Part shown: positions 55,701 through 62,756 of the stretch, piece by piece
Layout: the number at the start of each line of letters is the position of its first letter
How positions within the stretch are numbered: the first letter of the stretch is position 1
Source: Maritimibacter alkaliphilus HTCC2654
GTDB taxonomy: Bacteria; Pseudomonadota; Alphaproteobacteria; Rhodobacterales; Rhodobacteraceae
Assembly (NCBI RefSeq): GCF_000152805.1
Contig: NZ_CH902578.1
Coordinates: 509,173 to 573,172 of the forward strand
Reading direction: 5' to 3'
Length of the DNA: 64,000 nt
Made by a program: the position numbers and the translations under genes
The notes under the pieces: model-generated
What the model was told of the DNA's origin: nothing
Database searches by the model: none
The model's input: only the letters and a program-made list of their open reading frames with translations

Positions 55701-56534
55701 ATGCTTGATGTGCTCGAACACATCGTGCGAGCAAGAACGCTCCAACAAGTCTGGCAATTGCACTGCGACAGGATGGCGACATTCGGGTTCGACAGGCTGA
55801 TTTACGGATATACGCGCTTCGCGACGCCCAACTCGGTTGGCGAGCTGATCGACGCGCTGTTTCTGACCAACCACAATCCAACCTATTTTCGGCAGTTCAT
55901 CGAGGAACGCATGTTCCTGCACGCGCCCCTCACCCGTTGGGCGCGTGAGAATGAAAGCGGATACTGCTCCTGGGGTGCGCTTTGGACGCGGCCTGAGGAT
56001 CTGACCGAGAAAGAGCTGGAGGTGATCGCCTTCAACCGCGCGATGAACGTGACCGCGGGATATACAGTGGCAGTTCCGACCGCGTCGGATCGGTCTCATG
56101 CGCTGTTCGCGCTGACCGGCGCGCATGGGCTGACCCAGCAGGATCTGGACGAGATCTGGGCGGAAAACGGCAAGGAAATCGATGTGTTATGCAACATCGT
56201 TCACCTGAAGATCGCCTCGCTGCCGATCGAGACCAACCGCCCCAAGCTGTCGAAGCGCCAGTTGGAAGTGCTGGAATGGGTTTCGGAAGGCAAATCGAAC
56301 CAGGATGTCGCGACGATCATGGACGTCTCGGTTCCGACCATCGAAAAGCACCTGCGCCTCGCGCGCGAAAAGCTGGGCGTGGACACCACCGCGCAAGCCA
56401 TTGCCAAGATTACCTTCCTGAACCAGATCCACGTGCGCAGCTCGCAAGGTGGCGCGGTACAGTTGAACGACGATGTGGATGACGGATCGTCCTATGTCAG
56501 CCGCCGGTTGCGCCGCGCGGACGAGGACTACTGA
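55701..56534 (+). CDS. LuxR-family regulator (solo) with altered ligand pocket
   Basis: A 277-residue regulator with an autoinducer-binding-type domain (about 10-175) and a GerE helix-turn-helix (L-S-K-R-Q-L-E-V-L-E-W-V-S-E-G-K-S-N-Q-D-V-A ... V-S-V-P-T-I-E-K-H-L-R-L-A). The start at 55701 follows GATGAGG. No luxI is nearby. Against TraR, Tyr61 and Trp85 seem kept (T-Y-F; C-S-W-G), but Asp70-Pro71 is replaced by His-Ala (F-L-H-A-P) and Trp57 by Asn, by eye. Asp70 contacts the AHL amide, so AHL binding is doubtful. Confidence 0.85.
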   Translation: MLDVLEHIVRARTLQQVWQLHCDRMATFGFDRLIYGYTRFATPNSVGELIDALFLTNHNPTYFRQFIEERMFLHAPLTRWARENESGYCSWGALWTRPEDLTEKELEVIAFNRAMNVTAGYTVAVPTASDRSHALFALTGAHGLTQQDLDEIWAENGKEIDVLCNIVHLKIASLPIETNRPKLSKRQLEVLEWVSEGKSNQDVATIMDVSVPTIEKHLRLAREKLGVDTTAQAIAKITFLNQIHVRSSQGGAVQLNDDVDDGSSYVSRRLRRADEDY

Positions 56535-56558
56535 CGGTTGTCAAACACGTCCAAAAGG

Positions 56559-56620
56559 GTAAGGAAAACCAGCAGAAAGTAAGGAAAACCTTACTGGTAT
56601 CTCGCGAAGAAATGCGAGAT
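56559..56620 (+). repeat. Direct repeats and hairpins downstream of the LuxR-type gene
   Basis: GTAAGGAAAACC occurs at 56559-56570 and 56579-56590, 20 bp apart. The second copy forms GTAAGG-aaaa-CCTTAC (56579-56594). A perfect 7-bp stem ATCTCGC / GCGAGAT (56599-56620) follows, with a moderately T-rich tail TGTGTCTCTGTT, a possible terminator of the LuxR gene. Confidence 0.6.
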
Positions 56621-56846
56621 TGTGTCTCTGTTCCGTGAGTGGTGGCAATTGATGCCTTTGGAACTGGGGATGGGGCACTCGCGATTTCGGGATCGCTCCA
56701 TTCCCGTCTCACCCCCTGCCGATCTCTGCTTCATCTCAGTTTCAATCGCCAGGCCGCTGTCGGCCAAAGAAAAACCCGGCACGCGTCGGCGCACCGGGTT
56801 CTGTCATGTGGGACCGGGCACCCTGCCCGACCCGATCCTATCCGGA
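56621..56846. other. Intergenic region between the LuxR-type gene and tsf
   Basis: Apart from the tsf terminator (56767-56801) nothing with clear function is seen in this stretch. Short open frames on both strands lack ribosome-binding sites and codon bias. Confidence 0.4.
56767..56801 (-). terminator. Intrinsic terminator of the rpsB-tsf operon
   Basis: On the minus strand AACCCGG ... CCGGGTT forms a stem (7 perfect outer pairs, further GCGC/GCGT pairing inside) followed by TTTCTTTGG. It lies 46 bp behind the tsf stop. Confidence 0.85.
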
Positions 56847-57722
56847 TCAGGCGCCGGCGGCCTTGGCCACTTCGGCGGCGAAGTCTTCTTCGACCTTCTC
56901 GATGCCTTCGCCGACTTCCATGCGGATGAAGCCGGTGATCGTCGCGCCCGCTTCTTTCGCGGCCTGCTCGACCGTCAGGTCCGGGTTGATCACGAAGTTC
57001 TGGCCCAGAAGCGTGACTTCCGAGAGGAACTTCTTCATGCGGCCTTCGATCATCTTCTCGATCACCTGCTCCGGCTTGCCGGATTCGCGGGCGATCTCGA
57101 TCTGGATCTGACGCTCTTTCTCGACGATGGCCGGATCGAGCGAGGCTTGATCGAGCGAAGCCGGGTTCGCGGCGGCGACGTGCATCGCGACCTGCTTGCC
57201 GAAGGCTTCGTCACCGCCGGTCATCGCGACGAGGACACCGATCTTGCCGAGGCCGTCAGCGACGGCGTTGTGCACGTAGGTCACGACCGTCTCGCCGGAG
57301 ATCTTCTCCATGCGGCGCACGCCCATGTTCTCGCCGATCTTCGCGATAGCGTCGGTAATCATGGTCGAAACCGGCTTGCCGTCGATGTCGGCCTCTTTCA
57401 GCGCGTCCACGTCGGCCACGTTCAGCGCGGCGGCGGCGATCTTGGTGACCATGCCCTGGAATTCGGCGTTCTTGCCGACGAAGTCGGTTTCCGCGTTCAC
57501 TTCGACCGCGATGCCGGTGTCGCCCGACACGGCGACGGCGACGAGGCCCTCGGCAGCGGTGCGGCCCGATTTCTTGGCGGCGGTGGCAAGACCCTTGGTG
57601 CGCAGCCAGTCCATCGCGGCGTCCATGTCGCCATCGGTCTCGGTCAGCGCCTTCTTGGCATCCATCATGCCCGCGCCGGATTTCTCGCGGAGTTCTTTCA
57701 CTTGTGCAGCGGTGATCGCCAT
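56847..57722 (-). CDS. tsf: Elongation factor Ts
   Basis: A 291-residue guanine-nucleotide exchange factor for EF-Tu. The N-terminal UBA-like domain ([21 protein letters not shown]) and the core signature with T-D-F-V-G-K-N and [10 protein letters not shown] are clear. The start at ATG 57722 follows GGAGAG; the frame is open into the rpsB end only by composition. Second gene of rpsB-tsf. Confidence 0.97.
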   Translation of the reverse strand: MAITAAQVKELREKSGAGMMDAKKALTETDGDMDAAMDWLRTKGLATAAKKSGRTAAEGLVAVAVSGDTGIAVEVNAETDFVGKNAEFQGMVTKIAAAALNVADVDALKEADIDGKPVSTMITDAIAKIGENMGVRRMEKISGETVVTYVHNAVADGLGKIGVLVAMTGGDEAFGKQVAMHVAAANPASLDQASLDPAIVEKERQIQIEIARESGKPEQVIEKMIEGRMKKFLSEVTLLGQNFVINPDLTVEQAAKEAGATITGFIRMEVGEGIEKVEEDFAAEVAKAAGA

Positions 57723-57765
57723 CTTGGCTCTCCTTCGTAATGTACGGGGTCCGTTAGAAACGGGT

Positions 57766-57790
57766 CCGAGGGCGGTGTGCCCGCCCTCGG
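57766..57790 (-). other. Intercistronic hairpin between rpsB and tsf
   Basis: CCGAGGGCGG / CCGCCCTCGG is a perfect 10-bp stem with a 5-base loop in the 88-bp gap between rpsB and tsf. It has no T tract, so a role in mRNA processing or partial attenuation of tsf is more likely than full termination. Confidence 0.65.
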
Positions 57791-57810
57791 TTACAGGACT
57801 GTGACGAAGA

Positions 57811-58581
57811 TCAGGCTTCGGCCTGCTCTTCGGCGACAGCTTCCTCGACCATGCCTCCTTCCAGCGCACCGACGTCGATGCCGGCGGCTTCGAGCTGACC
57901 GGACATGCCGTCAAGCGCGGCGCGGGCGGCCAGATCGCAGTACAGCGCGATGGCGCGGGCGGCGTCGTCGTTGCCGGGGATGATGTAGTCAACGCCATCG
58001 GGCGAGCAGTTGGAGTCGACCACGGCCACGACCGGGATGCCCAGCTTGTTGGCTTCCTTGATGGCGAGGTCTTCCTTGTTCACGTCGATGACGAACAGGA
58101 GGTCGGGACGGCCGCCCATTTCGCGGATACCGCCGAGCGAGAGCGTCAGCTTCTCCTGATCGCGTTCCATGCCCAGACGCTCTTTCTTCGTCAGGCCTTC
58201 GGCACCGGCGGCGAGCTGCTCGTCATAGGCCTTGAGGCGGTTGATCGACTGCGACACGGTCTGCCAGTTGGTCAGCGTGCCACCGAGCCAGCGGTGGTTC
58301 ATGTAGTACTGGGCCGATTTCTCGGCGGCTTCGGCGATCGGCTTCGACGCCTGACGCTTGGTGCCGACGAACAGGATGCGGCCGTTCTTCGCGACCGTTT
58401 CACGGATCACGTTCAGGGCGGCGTCCAGCATCGGGACGGTCTGGGTCAGGTCGAAAATGTGGATGCCGTTCCGCTCACCGTAGATGAACTCGCCCATGCG
58501 GGGGTTCCAACGCTGAGTCTGGTGGCCGAAGTGAACGCCAGCTTCCAAAAGCTGACGCAGAGTGAATTCAGGGAGCGCCAT
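57811..58581 (-). CDS. rpsB: 30S ribosomal protein S2
   Basis: A 256-residue S2 protein. It starts [26 protein letters not shown] and contains [18 protein letters not shown] and [17 protein letters not shown] 58581 is preferred to the ATG two codons earlier (58587) because it fits the family N-terminus. The C-terminal tail is acidic. Upstream is a structured leader. Confidence 0.97.
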   Translation of the reverse strand: MALPEFTLRQLLEAGVHFGHQTQRWNPRMGEFIYGERNGIHIFDLTQTVPMLDAALNVIRETVAKNGRILFVGTKRQASKPIAEAAEKSAQYYMNHRWLGGTLTNWQTVSQSINRLKAYDEQLAAGAEGLTKKERLGMERDQEKLTLSLGGIREMGGRPDLLFVIDVNKEDLAIKEANKLGIPVVAVVDSNCSPDGVDYIIPGNDDAARAIALYCDLAARAALDGMSGQLEAAGIDVGALEGGMVEEAVAEEQAEA

Positions 58582-58628
58582 GTCCAAGTTCCTTTTCCGG
58601 TTTGCGCCTCGGCGGGGCTTCTAGGTTT

Positions 58629-58645
58629 GGACGAAAGCTTCGTCC
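58629..58645 (-). promoter_or_regulatory. Hairpin in the rpsB leader
   Basis: GGACGAA-AGC-TTCGTCC is a perfect 7-bp stem in the probable 5' leader of rpsB, 48-64 bp before its start. Ribosomal protein leaders are often autoregulated by the encoded protein; whether this hairpin is such an S2 site is not known. Confidence 0.4.
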
Positions 58646-58834
58646 TCACCAACCGGTGGACCTGCACGGGATTTCTCCCCGTCAGGCCCGACCCCGCCTG
58701 TGAAGTAGGGCGGCCATTACGGGGCTTTGGCCCTGTTGGCAAGGGGTTTCGCGGTTTTTCAGCTTGTTTTCGCTGAAATTGGCGTAGGGTCGGATCAAAG
58801 GGCCCGCAATCAGGCGGGCGGGACAGGAGGATCA

Positions 58835-59170
58835 ATGGCATTTCCCGACTTCATACAGGCGTTCCCCGCCCTCGACATCCCGTTTCCCGAGGATGTGGTT
58901 TCGGCGCGCGCGATCCAATCCGACGCGGGCCTCGTCGTCTTTTTCACCTTTCATCAGGATTTCGAGATCCCGGAGCACAGCCACAAGTGGCAATGGGGCA
59001 CGCTCGTCTCGGGCGAGATCGAAATGACCATCGACGGCGAGGTGCAGACCTGCGGTCCCGGCGACACATGGAACCTGCCGACAGGCGTGCCGCATAGTGC
59101 GCGTATCAAGGCCGGGACAACCGCTATCGACGTGTTCGAGGAAGCGGATCGGTATCCTTTGCGCGCCTGA
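58835..59170 (+). CDS. Small cupin-domain protein
   Basis: A 111-residue single cupin barrel. Metal-ligand motif 1 is P-E-H-S-H-K-W-Q-W-G-T-L-V-S-G-E-I-E-M and motif 2 P-G-D-T-W-N-L-P-T-G-V-P-H-S. ATG 58835 has AGGAGG in good position. The role may be sensing or isomerising a small molecule; no partner gene is clear. It is divergent from rpsB. Confidence 0.85.
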   Translation: MAFPDFIQAFPALDIPFPEDVVSARAIQSDAGLVVFFTFHQDFEIPEHSHKWQWGTLVSGEIEMTIDGEVQTCGPGDTWNLPTGVPHSARIKAGTTAIDVFEEADRYPLRA

Positions 59171-59221
59171 TCGGCCCGAACCCGGCTTGCGGTTTTCCCG
59201 GCGGGTTGCCAAAAGCGGGTG

Positions 59222-60115
59222 ATGAACGGGACCAGCGACATTCTTTGCATCGGCAGCGTGCTGTGGGACGTGATCGGGCGCACCGACGCGTCGATGCGGC
59301 AGGGCAATGACGTGCCGGGACGGATCACGCGCCTGCCGGGCGGCGTGGCGCTGAACATCGCGATGACGCTGAAACGGTTCGGGCTGACCCCTGCCCTGTT
59401 GTCCATCGTCGGCTCGGACCCCGAGGGCGACGAACTCGTCACCGCCTGCGACGACATGGGGCTGATTACCGCCTTTCTGCTGCGCGATGCGCGGCTGCCG
59501 ACCGACAGCTACATCGCCATCGAGGATAACGGCGGGCTGGTCGCGGCGATGTGCGACGCGCATTCGCTGGAGGCGGCGGGCGACCGTATCCTCGCGCCCC
59601 TGTTCGACGGCCGGTTGGGGAGCGCCGAGGCCCCCTACAGCGGCCCGGTGGCGCTGGACGGGAACCTGACCGAGGCGCTGCTTATCGACGTGGCCGAGCA
59701 CCCTGCCCTGCGCAAAGCCGATCTCAGGATCGCCCCGGCCAGCCCCGGCAAGGCGACGCGGCTGACCCCGCTGCTCGCCCATCCCGGCGCGACGCTTTAC
59801 GTCAATCTCGAAGAGGCCGGGTTGATCCTTGGCCGGACCTTCGACGCGGCCTTCCACGCCGCCGATGCGCTGGTCGCCGCCGGGGCGACGCGCGCACTGG
59901 TGACGGATGGCGCACGGTCGGCGGCGCTTGGCGAATATGCCGGCACGATCAGCGATACCCCGCCACGGGTTCCGCAAAAACGCGTGACCGGCGCAGGCGA
60001 CACCTTCATGGCAGCCCATATCGCGGCGGAAAGGCGCGGCGAAAGCGGTGCGGTCGCGCTGCGCACGGCGCTGAACGCCGCCGCCACTTATGTATCGGGA
60101 GAGGACCCCGCATGA
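59222..60115 (+). CDS. psuK: Pseudouridine kinase (PfkB family)
   Basis: A 297-residue ribokinase-like enzyme. The N-terminal substrate loop G-S-V-L-W-D-V-I-G-R and G-G-V-A-L-N-I-A, and the C-terminal R-V-T-G-A-G-D-T-F-M with the catalytic Asp, are PfkB signatures. Its ATGA overlap with psuG identifies it as the kinase making pseudouridine 5'-phosphate, which psuG then cleaves. The start at 59222 is ATG. Confidence 0.9.
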   Translation: MNGTSDILCIGSVLWDVIGRTDASMRQGNDVPGRITRLPGGVALNIAMTLKRFGLTPALLSIVGSDPEGDELVTACDDMGLITAFLLRDARLPTDSYIAIEDNGGLVAAMCDAHSLEAAGDRILAPLFDGRLGSAEAPYSGPVALDGNLTEALLIDVAEHPALRKADLRIAPASPGKATRLTPLLAHPGATLYVNLEEAGLILGRTFDAAFHAADALVAAGATRALVTDGARSAALGEYAGTISDTPPRVPQKRVTGAGDTFMAAHIAAERRGESGAVALRTALNAAATYVSGEDPA

Positions 60116-61020
60116 TCGACATTCACTACTCGCCCGAAGTGGCCGACGCGCGCGCATCCGGCGCCCCCCTCGTGGCGCTGGAAAGCACCATCATCACCCA
60201 CGGGATGCCGTGGCCGCAGAACGTGGAAACCGCGCGCGAGGTCGAGGCGACGATCCGCGCCGAGGGGGCCGTGCCCGCGACCATCGCGGTCTTGTCGGGC
60301 CGCCTGCACGTGGGCCTGACGGACGACGAGCTCGAGACGCTGGGTCAGGCCAAGGACGTGGCCAAGCTGTCACGAGCCGATATCGCGGCCTGTATCGCCA
60401 CAGGCGGCACGGGGGCCACGACCGTGGCCGCGACGATGATCGCCGCGCACCTGGCGGGCATCCGGGTCTTCGCGACCGGCGGGATCGGCGGTGTGCATCG
60501 GGGCGCCGAAACCTCGTTCGACATCTCCGCCGACCTGATCGAACTGGCCACGACGCCCGTGACCGTGGTGGCAGCCGGGGCCAAGGCCATTCTGGATCTG
60601 CCGAAAACTCTGGAAGTGCTGGAAACCAACGGGGTGCCCGTCATCGCCTATGGTCAGGACGACTTCCCGGCGTTCTGGTCGCGTGCGTCCGGCCTTGGCG
60701 CACCGCTCAGGATGGACAGCGCCGAAGACATCGCACGGGCCGCCGAGACGCGCACAGCGATGGGCCTGTCAGGCGGGCAACTCGTCGCCAACCCGATCCC
60801 GCAGGAATACGAGATCGCACAAGAGGTGATCGGCCCGATCATCGAGGCCGCGCTGGACGAAGCCGAGGCGCAGGGGATCAAGGGCAAAGCGGTCACGCCG
60901 TTCCTGCTCGACCATATCTTCCGGGCGACCGACGGCGCTTCGCTCACCGCCAATATCGCCCTCGTTCTGAACAATGCGCGCCTTGGGGCGGGGATTGCGC
61001 GGGCGCTTGCAGGAAAGTGA
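60112..61020 (+). CDS. psuG: Pseudouridine-5'-phosphate glycosidase
   Basis: A 302-residue glycosidase splitting pseudouridine 5'-phosphate reversibly to uracil and ribose 5-phosphate. The family blocks A-L-E-S-T-I-I-T-H-G-M-P, C-I-A-T-G-G-T-G-A-T-T-V-A-A-T-M, F-A-T-G-G-I-G-G-V-H-R and V-V-A-A-G-A-K-A-I-L-D-L-P-K-T (with the Schiff-base Lys) are complete. Translation is coupled to psuK. The frame is open upstream across psuK by composition. Confidence 0.96.
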   Translation: MIDIHYSPEVADARASGAPLVALESTIITHGMPWPQNVETAREVEATIRAEGAVPATIAVLSGRLHVGLTDDELETLGQAKDVAKLSRADIAACIATGGTGATTVAATMIAAHLAGIRVFATGGIGGVHRGAETSFDISADLIELATTPVTVVAAGAKAILDLPKTLEVLETNGVPVIAYGQDDFPAFWSRASGLGAPLRMDSAEDIARAAETRTAMGLSGGQLVANPIPQEYEIAQEVIGPIIEAALDEAEAQGIKGKAVTPFLLDHIFRATDGASLTANIALVLNNARLGAGIARALAGK

Positions 61021-61098
61021 TACCACGGCGGAACCTCACCATTGCCGTGCCGCGCCGCAGCGCCTAGATAGCGTGTAACGCCCGAACCCCGGACCATT

Positions 61099-61863
61099 AT
61101 GAACGCCAAGCCCACCCCGCCCGACCATCCGCGCAGACGCCGTCGCTTCTTCGCAGGGTTCAGGAACAATTTTCTCACGGGGCTGGTCGTCGTCGCGCCC
61201 ATCGCGCTGACCATCTGGCTGATCTGGACCTTCATCGGCTGGATCGACGGCTGGGTTCTGCCCTTCGTGCCGAAAAGCTACCACCCGGACATGCTGATCC
61301 AACGCTACCTTGGCGACAAGGAGTGGTTCATCGCCGTCTTCGGCGAGAACGTGACGGTGAACATCCGGGGCCTCGGCGTCGTCATCTTCCTGCTGTTCAC
61401 GATTTTCGTGGGCTGGATCGCCAAGGGGATTCTCGGACGTCAGTTCATCGCATGGGGCGAAAACCTCGTCGATCGGATGCCCATCGTCCGCTCGCTCTAC
61501 AACGGGATCAAGCAGATCGCCGAGACGGTGTTCGCGCAGACCGACACCAAGTTCGACAAGGCCTGTCTGGTCGAATATCCCCGTAAGGGGCTGTGGGCCA
61601 TCGCGTTCATTTCGACGAACGCGAAGGGTGAGATCGCCAAGCGCATTCCGGTGGATGAAGAGATCATATCGGTGTTTCTGCCGACCACGCCGAACCCGAC
61701 CTCGGGCTTCCTTCTCTTCGTGCCGCGCCATTCGGTGATCGAACTCGACATGACGGTCGAGGATGCGGCGAAACTCGTCATTTCGGCGGGCCTCGTCTAT
61801 CCGAACAAGAAAGACACGGTGGAAAACAAAGGCGGCACGCCGCTGCCCAAACCGGCGGAATGA
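61099..61863 (+). CDS. DUF502 family membrane protein
   Basis: A 254-residue protein with two membrane helices near the N-terminus (about 25-45 and 90-112), a short G-R-Q-F-I-A-W-G-E linker and a soluble C-terminal domain with P-I-V-R-S-L-Y-N-G-I-K-Q and F-V-P-T-T-P-N-P-T-S-G-like sequence. These are DUF502 signatures, shared with plant COV-type proteins. Function unknown in bacteria. The lysE-type gene overlaps its stop by 4 bp. Confidence 0.9.
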   Translation: MNAKPTPPDHPRRRRRFFAGFRNNFLTGLVVVAPIALTIWLIWTFIGWIDGWVLPFVPKSYHPDMLIQRYLGDKEWFIAVFGENVTVNIRGLGVVIFLLFTIFVGWIAKGILGRQFIAWGENLVDRMPIVRSLYNGIKQIAETVFAQTDTKFDKACLVEYPRKGLWAIAFISTNAKGEIAKRIPVDEEIISVFLPTTPNPTSGFLLFVPRHSVIELDMTVEDAAKLVISAGLVYPNKKDTVENKGGTPLPKPAE

Positions 61864-62468
61864 CGGCGGCGCTGACCGGGTTCGCGACCGGCTTTTCCCT
61901 GATCCTCGCAATCGGCGCGCAGAACGCCTTCGTCCTGCGCCAAGGGCTTTTGCGCAGCCATGTGTTCTGGCTGTGCCTGTTCTGCGCGGCGTCCGACGCG
62001 CTCCTCATCACCGCAGGCGTCGCGGGCTTCGGGGCGATGGTCGCGGCGGCACCCTGGCTGCCGCTTGTTATGAGCCTCGGGGGTGCTGCGTTCCTGATCG
62101 TCTACGGCCTCACCCGGCTCATCGCGGCATGGCGCGGCGGCGATGCGATGGAGATCGGCGGCGCGGACCATTCGCTGTGGAAGACACTGGCGATCGCGGC
62201 GGCGTTCACCTGGGCCAATCCGCATGTCTACCTCGACACACTCGGCCTGATCGGTGCCGTGTCCACGCAATACCCCGACTGGCCCACCCGCATCACCTTC
62301 GGCGCCGGGGCCGTCATCGCGAGTTTCGTTTTCTTCTTCGGCCTTGGCTACGGCGCCCGGTTCCTCGCGCCCATCATGCGCTCGGCGCGGGCGTGGCAAG
62401 TGCTCGACCTTGTGATCGGGCTGACGATGCTGGCGATTGCGGCGAAGTTGATCGCGGGCGTTCTTTGA
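61860..62468 (+). CDS. LysE/ArgO-family amino acid exporter
   Basis: A 202-residue exporter with five to six membrane helices. The opening G-F-A-T-G-F-S-L-I-L-A-I-G-A-Q-N-A-F-V-L-R-Q-G and F-T-W-A-N-P-H-V-Y-L-D-T are the LysE/ArgO hallmarks. It would export basic amino acids such as arginine or lysine. It is coupled to DUF502. No LysG/ArgP-type regulator gene is adjacent. Confidence 0.92.
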   Translation: MTAALTGFATGFSLILAIGAQNAFVLRQGLLRSHVFWLCLFCAASDALLITAGVAGFGAMVAAAPWLPLVMSLGGAAFLIVYGLTRLIAAWRGGDAMEIGGADHSLWKTLAIAAAFTWANPHVYLDTLGLIGAVSTQYPDWPTRITFGAGAVIASFVFFFGLGYGARFLAPIMRSARAWQVLDLVIGLTMLAIAAKLIAGVL

Positions 62469-62570
62469 CGGGCGGGCTTGGCGACGAAGGCTTCATGAAG
62501 CCACCCGTCCCCATAGCCTGTCCGAAAGATAGACCCGCTCGGCGGATTGCCGCGCCCCCGACCGGACACC
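62469..62570. other. Short intergenic region behind the lysE-type gene
   Basis: No coding signal is seen. The region leads to the terminator of the minus-strand sRNA candidate. No plus-strand terminator for the DUF502-lysE unit is evident here. Confidence 0.4.
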
Positions 62571-62600
62571 AAAAAAAACGCCGGCACTAGGGCCGGCGTT
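62571..62600 (-). terminator. Intrinsic terminator of the sRNA candidate
   Basis: A 9-bp GC-rich stem with a 6-base loop and a run of T on the minus strand only; on the plus strand the hairpin is followed by CAGTC, so it would not terminate well in that direction. Confidence 0.9.
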
Positions 62601-62647
62601 CAGTCATTGAGGCAGGTTTCATACAGGCAAGAAACCTATCGAGCAGT
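62571..62647 (-). ncRNA. Candidate small RNA of about 77 nt
   Basis: A sigma70-type promoter TTGGAC (62677-62682), 17 bp, TATATT (62654-62659) on the minus strand points to a start near 62647. The transcript would hold stem 1, AGGTTTC / GAAACCT (62614-62637, 10-base loop), and a perfect 9-bp terminator stem AACGCCGGC / GCCGGCGTT (62577-62600) with an eight-T tract (two in the stem). No minus-strand gene needs this terminator, since both neighbours lie on the plus strand. Confidence 0.65.
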
Positions 62648-62653
62648 GCCCTC

Positions 62654-62682
62654 AATATAGAGGCAGCAACTTCAAAGTCCAA
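62654..62682 (-). promoter_or_regulatory. Promoter of the sRNA candidate
   Basis: -35 TTGGAC and -10 TATATT with optimal 17-bp spacing, minus strand. The -10 matches consensus at 5 of 6 positions, the -35 at 3 of 6. Confidence 0.6.
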
Positions 62683-62756
62683 GCTAAAAGTTTGAAAAGC
62701 CAAGGAACGCCCACTAGGCTCGCCACAAACAGGCGCAGTACGGGGGACCGTTTCCA

